This document shows positions 1 through 8,636 of a stretch of DNA of 9,418 nt, one piece after another. Under the pieces are notes generated by a model. The model was not told the DNA's origin, did no database searches, and was given only the letters and a program-made list of their open reading frames with translations. Each line of letters opens with the position of its first letter. Position 1 is the first letter of the stretch. Made by a program: the position numbers and the translations under genes. The stretch comes from Weeksellaceae bacterium. Lineage in GTDB: Bacteria > Bacteroidota > Bacteroidia > Flavobacteriales > Weeksellaceae. The stretch is from positions 1-9,418 of the forward strand of contig JAQVDG010000055.1 in the NCBI GenBank assembly GCA_028698395.1, in the 5' to 3' direction.

Positions 1-297
1 GTCTTTTCCGATTTCATTATTTAATTTAAAAGTATAATCAAAATCGATTTATTTTTTTTAAATTTTCAACCATAAAAAATTAATCGATAATAAAGAGAAA
101 ATTATAATTTTGAAAGAATTCATTTTGGTCTGGATTACTTATCACCATTCAAATACCTAAGAAAAAATCGGTTAATTGTGATAATTTAATTCGTGAATAG
201 ATAGAAAAAAAGTGCCCAAGTTTTAGCGTCAAAAGCCACTATTATTAAAAACTGAACATCGGCAATTGAGAGAATTGTAAAGTAGAAATATATATTT
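1..297. other. AT-rich intergenic region upstream of the propeller-caspase gene
   Basis: No convincing gene is seen on either strand. An ATG on the minus strand at 17-15 opens five stop-free codons to the window edge, so a divergent gene could begin there, but that is far too little to call. A TAATTTTG at 105-112 matches the Bacteroidetes -7 consensus TAnnTTTG exactly, but no TTG or TTTG lies at the usual spacing upstream, so it is only a weak promoter candidate. The last 20 bases before the ATG at 298 are A/T-rich without a Shine-Dalgarno motif, which is normal for this phylum. ATCGAT occurs at 43-48 (inside the palindrome AAATCGATTT, 41-50) and at 83-88; I attach no function to these. Confidence 0.6.
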
Positions 298-810
298 ATG
301 AAAAATATGATCTCATGTAGCAATCGGTATTGCTCGTATTTATTGTTGTTTTTTCCTGTATTTGTTTTTTCTCAGAATGTCAACCCCAAGCTTATTATTC
401 CTGAGGGAATTAAAGATGGCTTATTTGTAAAGACAATTAAAGATAACGACCGTACTCAACTTGTTTTGAACGAAAAAAATAGAATTGTTGTTTGGGACTT
501 GATTGAAAACAAGGAAAAATATAATGTAAAATTTTCTTCAGAGGTTCTTTCTTTAACCTATCACCCTTCGGGGAAATATATGTATGTTTCGACCGAAGGT
601 ATAGAAATTTATATTTTGGATTCAGAAAATGGAAATATCATCAGCCAAAGGTCAGGGAGTAATTATATCTATAAAAACTTTTCTCCGTTTATAGGTAATG
701 AATATTTATATGTAAAAGATAATCAGGTTTATATAGCAAGTATTTTTTCGGAAGATGATAAAAAAATCGAAATACAGGCAGAAGATTTTTATATAGACAA
801 TGTAAATTAG
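298..810 (+). CDS. N-terminal fragment: signal peptide and first propeller strands
   Basis: If the TAG is obeyed, this 170-residue product is all that is made from the main start. The ATG at 298 is preferred because it yields a standard signal peptide: Lys2 and Arg10, then the hydrophobic stretch LLLFFPVFVF, with likely cleavage after Ser25 in FSQ. An in-frame ATG at 307 would also keep it. The mature part has WD40/PQQ-like strands such as IVVWDL and ILDSENGN, but only about three blades' worth, too few to close a propeller. The product would therefore probably be unstable and non-functional by itself. It has no protease residues. Confidence 0.6.
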   Translation: MKNMISCSNRYCSYLLLFFPVFVFSQNVNPKLIIPEGIKDGLFVKTIKDNDRTQLVLNEKNRIVVWDLIENKEKYNVKFSSEVLSLTYHPSGKYMYVSTEGIEIYILDSENGNIISQRSGSNYIYKNFSPFIGNEYLYVKDNQVYIASIFSEDDKKIEIQAEDFYIDNVN

Positions 811-834
811 GATTCAGCAAGTGAGAAACTGTTT

Positions 835-3800
835 TTGTTTACCACATATACCGGTATTCATATTTACGATAAAAATTTACAACCTTATAGCAAAGTAAGC
901 ATTAATGATTCTTATTTTTCGGATTATTATGTATTTGACAACAAACTCTTCAGTTATTATTCGGGTTCCTCCCCTGAATTCAAAGTTTATGACCTTAATT
1001 CGGGAGAACCATTAAACGAAATTACGGTCAAGCAAGAAGATTATCCTGCATTTTACGATAAAACAAAAAAATATATCGGGCATTATGAAAATAGACTTTT
1101 TCTGTATGAAAAAAATAGTATTATAATCAAGGACATCGTTACCGGAAAAACCATAAAGTCTGTCCCACTTAAATTTAAAGAAGTTGAAGATATTGTTTTG
1201 TCTGAAAACGGAAATTTTCTGATGATTTATGGAAATATTCCGTTTGTTGATGAATTTGGATATGACACAACTGTTAAAGATATTCAGGTTTATGATTTAA
1301 TGGATTATTCTTTAAAAGAGTTTGATAATCAAATTAAAAGCCAAAGTATTTGGACAGCAAATGAAGTGGTGTTTGACAATGAAAATTTTTTCGTCTATCG
1401 TTTTGCACAAGACCAAATTCTTATAAATTCCATTCTTACTGGAACTTTGGAAAGTAGTTATCAGGTTGATAAAGAGAAAGAAATTGATGTTTATTCATCA
1501 AATCCTATAATCGTAAATGACAAATATATTTTGATTGTAGTTATAGATGAAAATCTCAAGAGAAATCTTTATTGTTTAGATAGTAAATCCAATAAAATAC
1601 TATGGACTTTTGATAAGATAGAAAACAGCTTCTTTGAAATGAAGGTGGACGAGAAACAACAATTACTTACCATTATTGATGAAAGTTTTCCGAACAACAA
1701 TTATACTATTTTAGACATTGTTACCGGAGAAACATTATTTAGTGAAACATCAACAGAAAAACTTTTTGTTAGTCCGGTCAGTAAGCATAAAATTTTAAAA
1801 TTACTTTCTTATAGAGGTGGAGACTGGAAAAATCCTGTATATGAACTTCATATTTCTGAATATAATCCTGAAAATAAAACGACTACCGAGCATAAGATAC
1901 CCTTTGAAAATAGTGCTTATATTGATGATGTTTTACAGAAAAACGAATATCTGTATGTGAAATATACAGACAAACTCTTGACTTTTAACCTTAACGATTT
2001 ATCGAAAACCATAAATTCCGTAAATATTGATATGCAGGATTATAGGTTGATTGATATTCATAATAACGAATATTTTTACATTCAAAGCATAGCTAAAGAC
2101 AGAACTTTCAAAGCTTATAGTTTGACAGATGAAAATTCGATTTTAGAACAGGAAGACCTGACCTTTATAGATTATGTGAAACCTCTGAACCAAATTTTAG
2201 TCAAAGACAGTAAGAATGACTTATACCAGTTTGACATTACTACTCAACAACTTTCTACTACCGGAATAAACCTTTCACAAGTGGATTTGTACAGAGAATT
2301 CAAAATACATCACGATAAATGGTTAGTGTACAAAGCAGACAAAAATCAAATTATTTATGATTTGGAAAATAACAGGATTAAACACCAATTGGATAATTTT
2401 ATAGATGTTGAATTCATTAGTAAAGATGGTAATTTATATTATAATTACGGAGTAATAAAACGCTTCAAGGACGGTTCTGATTTTTCGGATTTAGCCAATG
2501 AGAAGGCTATTCCTCAATCAATTTCAGAAGTTTCTTTGGGAATTAATCCCGATGAAGTCATATATCTTGATAATAACGGATTACTGAATATTTTAAATCT
2601 TGCAGAAAATCAAAAGAAAACTTTTCAATTTTCGCCATCTTCATCGAAATACGACAGAAAATACGAACAGCTCAGTTCTAACTTATTTTTATTGTCTTCA
2701 GAGAACGAGTTTACTATTTTGAATACCGATAATAATAAATTGATTAATCTGTCTGAAAATGCTATTGAAATACAAAATTTGGAAATTGATAATAAGCTAC
2801 TTATAGTAACAGAAAATGACAAATTGAACATATTCGACCTTAACAATGCAAAACAAATTTTTGAAAACAAATCATTTAATCACAGGCAATTGAATAATTC
2901 TCTTGTGATTTTTGACGATTCAAAAAGAATAAACCTGTATAGCACAAAAACCAATAGGATTTTATGGGAAAACGAAATTCCCCGAAAAACCTATAAGAGC
3001 TATTTCAGCACTATTTTAGACAATACTGTATTTGTGATAAATGAGGATATAGTTTTTGCTTTAGATATAAGAACCGGAAACATAAAATCAAGCTACACGA
3101 TATCTTCTATAGTAAATTTGTTTTATAGTGAACCAATAACGATACATCCTCAAACCAAACAGATATATGTAAATACAGGAAATGATATTGAGTCAAAATA
3201 TGAAGTTTTTGAATACAAAAACAACCAATTTGTGAAGTCAGATGTTGGAGATTCCAAGAACATTGATATCACAAAATTAAAAGAAGAATATCATATTGAT
3301 GAAGATGACAATTTTTCATTGAACGACAATATTTTGGCAGTTCATAAACGTCCAACAAATGTTTTTTTGGTTTATGATACAAAGACCCAATCGGTTCTAT
3401 TAAAACAGAAAATTGAAGTGAATGATGCCTATAGTTTCACTTGGGATGTATCTGATTCAGAAAAGATTATATTTATGTACAACAATTCTGGGGGGGTAGT
3501 ATTGATTGATTACGGAAATAACAAAGTACACAAGTATAAAGTAAACGGAAATAAATTTAGGATTGATAACCACCTTTTGTTTGTTTCCGATTATGGAAAA
3601 AAAATAGATGTTTATGACCTCACAAATGCAGATAAACTAACCAAAATGTATTCTCTTATTCCTTTGCCAAAAGGAGAATATATGTTTTATACAGACGAAG
3701 GCTATTATCTTTCTACCAAAGAAGCAGCAAAAAATATACAATTCAAATTAAACGGAAATCTTTATAGTTTTGAACAATTTGACCTGATTTATAACCGGCC

Positions 3801-5028
3801 TGATTTGGTATTGAAAGCTATGCAAAGTACAAATACCGACCTGGTAAAAATGTATGAAAATGCATACCAAAAAAGGCTTAATCGTCAGGAATATACAATA
3901 ACAACTTCTTCGGAGATTACTCCGGATATAGAAATTGTCAATAAAGAATTAATTCAATCTGGTGAAGGTACTTTTGATTTAAAAATTAAAGCCAATGGAA
4001 AATCCGAAAGGCTTTCCAAAATTGTAATTACAGTCAACGATAATTTATATAAAGAAATTTCTGTAAAGGATAAAACATTCGTTTCAACAGAAAAAATTGA
4101 ATTAAATCAAGGAAACAATCACATTGAAGTATATGCTATCAATAAAAATAATGTGAAAAGTATTTCTGACAAAACCGAAGTATTTCTGCAAAAAAAAGAT
4201 TTCGAAAGTTCAAAGGTCTATTTTTTCGGAATTGGAGTATCTGACTATCAAAATGACGATTTTGATTTAAAATATGCTGCCAAAGATATTAGAGATATGG
4301 CAGATGCTTTTTCAGAAAGATATTCGGACATTGAGATTAACTTACTTTTAGATGATGAGGTTACAGTAGAAAACATAAACGCTTTTAAACAAAAATTGGA
4401 ACAGCTCCAAGTTAACGATGTTGTAATTATTTCTTTTTGTGGTCATGGAGTTCTAGATAAAGATTACAACTGGTATTTTGCTACTCACGATTTAGATTTT
4501 GAAAATCCACAAAAAAGAGGATTCTCTTATGAAAACCTAATAGACATGACCAATGTTATTAAATCAAGACAAAAATTAGTAACGATTGATGCCTGCCATA
4601 GTGGTGAAGTCGATATAGATGAAGTAAATGGAGAAAACTATAGTTTTAATCATCAAATAAATGAAGAACAAAATAAAAAAGTTGTACCCACAAAACGCGG
4701 CTCTGTTGTTGTTTCCAAGGCAACTAAAGATGGAGGAACAACTTCTTTTGCGCTTATGAAACAAATGTTTTCTAATTTGGAATCTACCAATGGAACCATT
4801 GTGATTTCTGCATCGGGAGGGATGGAATATGCTTTTGAAGGAGGAAATTTTAAAAACGGGGTTTTTACATACTCTATACTTAATTTACTGGACGATAGTA
4901 TTTGGAATACATTAAAAATTTCTGAATTACAGAAAACGGTCATGGAAAGAGTTTACAAACTAACTGACGGTAAACAACAGCCCAATGTAAGAACTGGAAC
5001 ACTGAATTATGACTGGATTGTCTGGTGA
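835..5028 (+). CDS. C-terminal fragment: propeller, Ig-like segment and caspase-like (C14) protease
   Basis: The stop-free stretch after the TAG encodes about 1397 residues counted from a TTG at 835. The first ATG in frame is only at 1222. Neither start is preceded by a recognisable ribosome site, and either would give a protein without a signal peptide, so independent translation looks unlikely. The fragment has a dozen or so propeller strands (VYDLNSGEP, LDIVTGETL, LDIRTGNI, VYDTKTQS), two with PQQ-like endings (NKILWTF, NRILWENE). At about 4201-5025 comes the caspase-like fold: a first strand VYFFGIGVSDY, the helix AAKDIRDMADAF, the catalytic His codon at 4444-4446 and the catalytic Cys codon at 4594-4596. 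The small acidic residues around the Cys (DACHSGEVDID) are typical of bacterial C14 peptidases, but specificity cannot be read off. No type IX secretion tail is seen; the protein ends in DWIVW. Confidence 0.7.
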   Translation: MFTTYTGIHIYDKNLQPYSKVSINDSYFSDYYVFDNKLFSYYSGSSPEFKVYDLNSGEPLNEITVKQEDYPAFYDKTKKYIGHYENRLFLYEKNSIIIKDIVTGKTIKSVPLKFKEVEDIVLSENGNFLMIYGNIPFVDEFGYDTTVKDIQVYDLMDYSLKEFDNQIKSQSIWTANEVVFDNENFFVYRFAQDQILINSILTGTLESSYQVDKEKEIDVYSSNPIIVNDKYILIVVIDENLKRNLYCLDSKSNKILWTFDKIENSFFEMKVDEKQQLLTIIDESFPNNNYTILDIVTGETLFSETSTEKLFVSPVSKHKILKLLSYRGGDWKNPVYELHISEYNPENKTTTEHKIPFENSAYIDDVLQKNEYLYVKYTDKLLTFNLNDLSKTINSVNIDMQDYRLIDIHNNEYFYIQSIAKDRTFKAYSLTDENSILEQEDLTFIDYVKPLNQILVKDSKNDLYQFDITTQQLSTTGINLSQVDLYREFKIHHDKWLVYKADKNQIIYDLENNRIKHQLDNFIDVEFISKDGNLYYNYGVIKRFKDGSDFSDLANEKAIPQSISEVSLGINPDEVIYLDNNGLLNILNLAENQKKTFQFSPSSSKYDRKYEQLSSNLFLLSSENEFTILNTDNNKLINLSENAIEIQNLEIDNKLLIVTENDKLNIFDLNNAKQIFENKSFNHRQLNNSLVIFDDSKRINLYSTKTNRILWENEIPRKTYKSYFSTILDNTVFVINEDIVFALDIRTGNIKSSYTISSIVNLFYSEPITIHPQTKQIYVNTGNDIESKYEVFEYKNNQFVKSDVGDSKNIDITKLKEEYHIDEDDNFSLNDNILAVHKRPTNVFLVYDTKTQSVLLKQKIEVNDAYSFTWDVSDSEKIIFMYNNSGGVVLIDYGNNKVHKYKVNGNKFRIDNHLLFVSDYGKKIDVYDLTNADKLTKMYSLIPLPKGEYMFYTDEGYYLSTKEAAKNIQFKLNGNLYSFEQFDLIYNRPDLVLKAMQSTNTDLVKMYENAYQKRLNRQEYTITTSSEITPDIEIVNKELIQSGEGTFDLKIKANGKSERLSKIVITVNDNLYKEISVKDKTFVSTEKIELNQGNNHIEVYAINKNNVKSISDKTEVFLQKKDFESSKVYFFGIGVSDYQNDDFDLKYAAKDIRDMADAFSERYSDIEINLLLDDEVTVENINAFKQKLEQLQVNDVVIISFCGHGVLDKDYNWYFATHDLDFENPQKRGFSYENLIDMTNVIKSRQKLVTIDACHSGEVDIDEVNGENYSFNHQINEEQNKKVVPTKRGSVVVSKATKDGGTTSFALMKQMFSNLESTNGTIVISASGGMEYAFEGGNFKNGVFTYSILNLLDDSIWNTLKISELQKTVMERVYKLTDGKQQPNVRTGTLNYDWIVW
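3490..3496 (+). repeat. G7 homopolymer inside the caspase gene
   Basis: Seven consecutive G residues encode Gly-Gly plus the first base of a Val codon, in otherwise AT-rich DNA. Loss of one G brings TAG into frame directly after the tract, and gain of one G reaches TGA four codons beyond it. Either slip would cut off the Ig-like and caspase regions at about residue 1065 of the full frame. Confidence 0.9.
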
Positions 5029-5068
5029 AAAACTCACAAAAAACACCAAAAGATAAAAGTGTGAAATT

Positions 5069-5105
5069 CTGCTTTGGTTAAACTTAACAAGATGCAGTTT
5101 TGTTT
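5069..5105 (+). terminator. Probable rho-independent terminator of the propeller-caspase gene
   Basis: An imperfect hairpin spans 5069-5097. CTGC (5069-5072) pairs with GCAG (5094-5097). Inside it are a short A-U/G-U stretch with a bulge and a mismatch, and then GTTA (5077-5080) pairs with TAAC (5085-5088) around a four-base loop. It is followed at once by TTTTGTTTG. It lies 40 bases past the TGA of the + gene. Read from the minus strand the same hairpin is followed by AATTTCACACTTTT, so it may also serve the convergent CHAT gene. The stem is AT-rich and imperfect, hence moderate confidence. Confidence 0.45.
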
Positions 5106-5129
5106 GAAGAATATAAGATTTGTGAATAG

Positions 5130-8100
5130 TTACCTCACCAACACAAAAGCCGCCCAACTGTACGGATTGTCAGGATATTTTTGTTTCATATGGTTTTGGG
5201 TTTTTGTAAAACTTTGTTCTATATCTTTATTTTCAAACAGGTTTTTGTAGAATTCCTCCATGAATTCTGCTGTTTCTTTGTCAGGAACTTTCCACAGGCT
5301 CATCAACAGATAATTTGCTCCGGCCGATTTGAAAGCTCTTTGCAGTCCGAAAACTCCTTCGCTTCCTTTCACATCTCCCAATCCTGTTTCACATGCTGAT
5401 AATACCACAAGTTCAGTATTCAAAAGCGAAATGTTCGAAACTTCGTAAGCTGTTAAGATTCCGTCTTCTGAAGTACGATTGGGTTTGGAATGATTCCAAA
5501 AATGATTGGCTCCAGAAAACAACAATCCCGAACGAGTAAGCGGATTATCGCTCGACTGAAAAACATTTTCCTGAGCAATCAAAAATTGATTTTCGTTCAA
5601 GTTTTTTTTAGGGTCGGGATAGAAAAATCCGTGGGATGCAACATGAAGAATATCCGGTGAATTTTTTCCGTTCAAGGATTTAAAACTTTCTTCGGATGCT
5701 GTTTTTCCTGTCTGATAAATTACTTTAAGATTTGATTTTTCGGCTTTTGATTTGATGTTTTCTACTTCTGCGAGCGTTCCGTTTAAGTAGCTCCATTCTC
5801 CTTGTTCATAATCGATTCCTCCAAAAAGTGCTATGTTTTTATAGGATTTCTGATTTTGGTTTTCAAGAATTTTTGCGGTGGTACTCACTTGTTTCAGATG
5901 ATAAACATCCGAAAGATATTTGCCTTCTTTGTTTTTGATGGCCGAAAAAGCAATCTGATGCAAGGTTCCGGAAGGTGCAAAATAAATGGTTTGTCCTTCT
6001 GAAAGATATTCCTCTAAAGGTTTCCAGATTAAATCATAGATTTTAGCAAAATCTTGCTTGACCGATTTTACGATTGAACCTCTGTAAATCTGACTTACAA
6101 GCGTTTGGTCATCTCCTGAAATTGATAAGATTTCATCCAACTCACTTTGCAAAAACAAGCGAACAAGTTGAGGTTGTTTGTCGTGTTTTCGTAGAACCAA
6201 TGCATTGTAAACAATCGTATCTGTCCATTGTTTTCCGTCATAATAATCGAAAGAAGAGAATTCGATGGCTACTTCATTTTCTTTGAGATGATTCTGAATG
6301 TCTTTCCAAGTGGTTTTTCCGATAACTTCGGGTTCTTTGATGTTTTTCGCATAAATGATTAGTATTTTTTCGGAAGTTTCTGCATTGATTTCCAATGTAT
6401 ATAAATCCGATGACCTTTCTGCTTCGGGCAAAACATATTCTTTGGCCAAAATATTTTTGTCCTCAATCCATTTGTTGTACAAGGCTAACATTTCAGGATG
6501 ATTACTTCTCAAAACCGTTTCTCTCATCTGTTGTGATGAGCTTAGAATCAATGATTTTATGGTTAGCTCCAAATCATAAGCCGAACCGAAATCAACCTCT
6601 TTTTTGTAATCTTTGAGAAAAGTGTAATGGCTCTGAATCAAATTAAAATTGTATTGATTTGAACTGATAAATTTCTCTTTTTCGGTTTCAGACAATATTC
6701 CAAAAGCCTGCTGAATATAAGCGTTTAGCAAATTCATACTTTGCAGGTGCGCCTCTAATGATTTTTCGTACTCTTTATTTCCGAAATGCATCAGGGCCAA
6801 ATTTGAGTAATAATTTGTCATCTCTGAATGCGAACGATTGGCTTCTTTAAAAATCTGAATGACTTCTTGTTGCAGTGGAATGGCCTTTTTGTAATCTTCC
6901 AATCTCAGATAGGTGATGGCCAAATTGTTCGCATATTTGGCATAACTCTCGTGTTTGTTTCCGAGTGAATTTTTGGTGATTTCAACTGACTGAATTTGTA
7001 GAGGCAAAGCGCTTTCGTACTTTCCTTGTAACTGATAAACCAAACACAAATTGCTGAGTTGTCGGGCTAAATTGGAATGATTTTCCGGATAAATTTTTCG
7101 AGCCACTTTCAGCGCTTCATCAAAGTAAGATTCAGCTTCATCAAGCATCCCAATTTCTTGATACAAATAACCTAAATTATTTACTGCGACCAAATAATCT
7201 GAAGTTTCTGTTCCAATGCTTTGTGCGTGTTTCAGGATTTCTTTATATAAAATCAACGCCTTATCATACTGTTTCACTTTTTGATATAAAATAGCCAAAC
7301 CTCCTAAAACCGAAATGTATTGAGAATGTTCTACTCCATAATGCTTTTCAACAATCGGAAGTACTTGACCTACAGCAAAAATGGCTTGGTCAAAATGTCC
7401 TAAACTCTCATAAATCAGAGACAAATTACTGAGTCGGACGGCATATTCTATGTCTTGATCTCCTTTGTGATTTTTAAGATATTCCACGCCTTGTTTTGCA
7501 TAATCGAGTGCTTTTTCGGGTTCACCTTTGATTCTGTATAATTCTCCTAATTCACACAAAAAAATAGCATAATTTTCAATAGAAGTTTCTGGATTTTTTT
7601 CGTACAAAGATTTTGCTTCTAAAAACAATTGCTCTGATTTTTTAAAATCTTCTGAAAATCTATAATTAATGGCCAACCCACTTGTTACTTCTGCGTACGA
7701 CAGCTTGTCTTTCCCGATGTTTTTTGAGATGTATTCTCTTTCTTTTTCTAAATAATTTAATGCTGTTGGGAAGTCTTCTTTTTGGGAGAAAATTATGGAT
7801 ATATTTTTTAGGAACAAACTGTAAAAATCAGGGTATTCAGAATGATTGATTTTGGCTACTTCAATGGCCTGCATATTGAGGGAAATGGCTTCATCATACT
7901 GATAGATATCGGAATAAATCTGTGCCAAATTATTCAGATAAAGCCCGTACGAATAATGTGTTTTTCCTTTGTTTCTTGCAATAACTTCGAGCAAATCATT
8001 ATAAGTGGAAATGGCTTTCTGATATTGTAAAGACAAGTGATACGAACGGGCAATTGTGTTGAGAAACATTGCATACCCCTCAGAGTTTTCTCCTAAATGC

Positions 8101-8525
8101 CTCAGAATGATGCTCTTGGATTCTTCTGAAATATTGATGATGTGCTCATAATTTCTTTTTTCCAACAAAAAAGTCACAAAATTAACAAGCGAAATCGCAT
8201 ATTCTTTGTTTTCTTTTCCGTACACCTTTTCACAAATTATAAGCGAAGCTTCACAATTATCCAAAGCGCTATCAAAATCTTGAATCTGATAGTAAAAATA
8301 ACTCGAATTAGCCAACAACATATACACATCCTCCAATCTGGGTGCTTCGAGTTGCATTTCGTTTAGAGCTGCTTTTTCATAGAATTCGGCTGCTTTTGCA
8401 AAGTCGTTTTGTTCTCTGTATTCTTCAGCTTTTTGGTACAATTCATCAGTTAACTCATGTGTTTGAGCAACAGAAAGTGGCAGCAAAAAAACAATACAAA
8501 ATATGGATATTAAGTGTTTTGTCAT
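5130..8525 (-). CDS. Secreted TPR-repeat CHAT-domain protein (putative cysteine protease)
   Basis: This is an intact 1131-residue protein. Residues 1-20 form a signal peptide (Lys3, then a hydrophobic core, cleavage likely after Ala20 in SVAQ), which supports the ATG at 8525. Residues about 25-605 are some thirteen tetratricopeptide repeats with a 42-residue period, of the kinesin-light-chain-like type, with recurring NNLAxxY, YxKAI and a Tyr near each end. A helical linker of about 100 residues follows, then a short beta-rich part. The CHAT domain (caspase HetF associated with TPRs) occupies about 825-1131. It shows IWKPLEEYL near 833, FAPSGTLHQIAF, the catalytic His965 in HVASHG, the catalytic Cys1045 in LSACETG, and MSLWKVPD and WAAFVLVR at the end. 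Both key residues are present, so it is probably an active peptidase. TPRs in such proteins usually bind a partner that controls the protease; the partner here is unknown. It is convergent with the propeller-caspase gene and lies downstream, on the same strand, of the DUF4384 gene. Confidence 0.92.
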   Translation of the reverse strand: MTKHLISIFCIVFLLPLSVAQTHELTDELYQKAEEYREQNDFAKAAEFYEKAALNEMQLEAPRLEDVYMLLANSSYFYYQIQDFDSALDNCEASLIICEKVYGKENKEYAISLVNFVTFLLEKRNYEHIINISEESKSIILRHLGENSEGYAMFLNTIARSYHLSLQYQKAISTYNDLLEVIARNKGKTHYSYGLYLNNLAQIYSDIYQYDEAISLNMQAIEVAKINHSEYPDFYSLFLKNISIIFSQKEDFPTALNYLEKEREYISKNIGKDKLSYAEVTSGLAINYRFSEDFKKSEQLFLEAKSLYEKNPETSIENYAIFLCELGELYRIKGEPEKALDYAKQGVEYLKNHKGDQDIEYAVRLSNLSLIYESLGHFDQAIFAVGQVLPIVEKHYGVEHSQYISVLGGLAILYQKVKQYDKALILYKEILKHAQSIGTETSDYLVAVNNLGYLYQEIGMLDEAESYFDEALKVARKIYPENHSNLARQLSNLCLVYQLQGKYESALPLQIQSVEITKNSLGNKHESYAKYANNLAITYLRLEDYKKAIPLQQEVIQIFKEANRSHSEMTNYYSNLALMHFGNKEYEKSLEAHLQSMNLLNAYIQQAFGILSETEKEKFISSNQYNFNLIQSHYTFLKDYKKEVDFGSAYDLELTIKSLILSSSQQMRETVLRSNHPEMLALYNKWIEDKNILAKEYVLPEAERSSDLYTLEINAETSEKILIIYAKNIKEPEVIGKTTWKDIQNHLKENEVAIEFSSFDYYDGKQWTDTIVYNALVLRKHDKQPQLVRLFLQSELDEILSISGDDQTLVSQIYRGSIVKSVKQDFAKIYDLIWKPLEEYLSEGQTIYFAPSGTLHQIAFSAIKNKEGKYLSDVYHLKQVSTTAKILENQNQKSYKNIALFGGIDYEQGEWSYLNGTLAEVENIKSKAEKSNLKVIYQTGKTASEESFKSLNGKNSPDILHVASHGFFYPDPKKNLNENQFLIAQENVFQSSDNPLTRSGLLFSGANHFWNHSKPNRTSEDGILTAYEVSNISLLNTELVVLSACETGLGDVKGSEGVFGLQRAFKSAGANYLLMSLWKVPDKETAEFMEEFYKNLFENKDIEQSFTKTQNHMKQKYPDNPYSWAAFVLVR

Positions 8526-8534
8526 ATTAGAACT

Positions 8535-8636
8535 TTAATAAGGAATTCCAAAAAACATAAATGCTGCCCAATAATCATAACTCACCAACACAAACACACG
8601 CTCATTAATAAGGCTTACAGAATAATTTGATTTCAT
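8535..8636 (-). pseudogene. Possible decayed tail of a second CHAT-type gene (33-codon ORF)
   Basis: The 169-bp gap between the two minus-strand genes holds a 33-codon frame from ATG at 8636 to TAA at 8535. Its second half reads DYWAAFMFFGIPY, resembling the usual ending of CHAT proteins, and the neighbouring intact CHAT protein ends in SWAAFVLVR. Just before this comes FVLVS, matching that neighbour's last residues and sharing 14 identical bases with it. In the same frame upstream, past TGA and a second TGA, is YLPMSL, reminiscent of YLLMSLW in the intact protein. The stretch may thus be a remnant shortened by deletion. The matches are short and chance is possible. It could also be a real short peptide, but I see no ribosome site. 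Confidence 0.3.

Larger units (their letters stand above)
298..5028 (+). pseudogene. Secreted beta-propeller (WD40/PQQ-like) caspase-family protein, interrupted by an in-frame TAG
   Basis: This is one reading frame of 1577 codons broken only by TAG at 808-810. The parts on both sides share frame 1, and the eight codons after the stop (DSASEKLF) lead straight into more propeller sequence. Domains, numbered from the ATG at 298 and counting the TAG as residue 171, are: signal peptide 1-25; many propeller strands of the type VYDLxSG or LDIxTG from about 35 to 1140; a conserved connector with GEYMFYTDEGYY and FDLIYNRPD; an Ig-like beta segment at about 1205-1300; and a peptidase C14 caspase fold from about 1307. 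The catalytic pair is visible as His1383 in SFCGHG and Cys1433 in DACHSGE. Families of this build are putative exported cysteine proteases, with the propeller likely binding protein partners. The protease part is undamaged, so the break is recent, a sequencing error, or tolerated by readthrough. The gene is AT-rich compared with the minus-strand genes. Confidence 0.75.

Noticed and set aside
105..112. Exact Bacteroidetes -7 promoter motif TAATTTTG
   Set aside because: No TTG or TTTG at the expected spacing upstream, and it lies 185 bases before the start codon; not strong enough to list as a promoter.
2625..2870. 81-codon minus-strand ORF within the propeller-caspase gene
   Set aside because: It lies wholly antisense to the strong propeller frame and has no recognisable domain or start signal; it is a shadow of AT-rich coding DNA.
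4576..4943. Overlapping minus-strand ORFs opposite the caspase catalytic region
   Set aside because: They are antisense to the conserved His/Cys region and overlap each other; the plus-strand frame explains this DNA.
4960..5157. 65-codon minus-strand ORF across the convergent junction
   Set aside because: It overlaps the ends of both real genes in other frames and shows no family features.
5181..6616. Several plus-strand ORFs of 66-73 codons opposite the CHAT domain
   Set aside because: They are Phe/Cys-rich translations antisense to a clear CHAT-TPR frame, with no signals of their own.
5130..8525. CHAT gene as part of a type III-E CRISPR (craspase) locus
   Set aside because: No CRISPR repeats, gRAMP or other Cas gene is in the window, and this CHAT protein has a signal peptide.
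7842..8530. Plus-strand ORFs of 62-74 codons opposite the TPR region
   Set aside because: They are antisense to the TPR repeats and signal peptide of the CHAT gene; no independent support.
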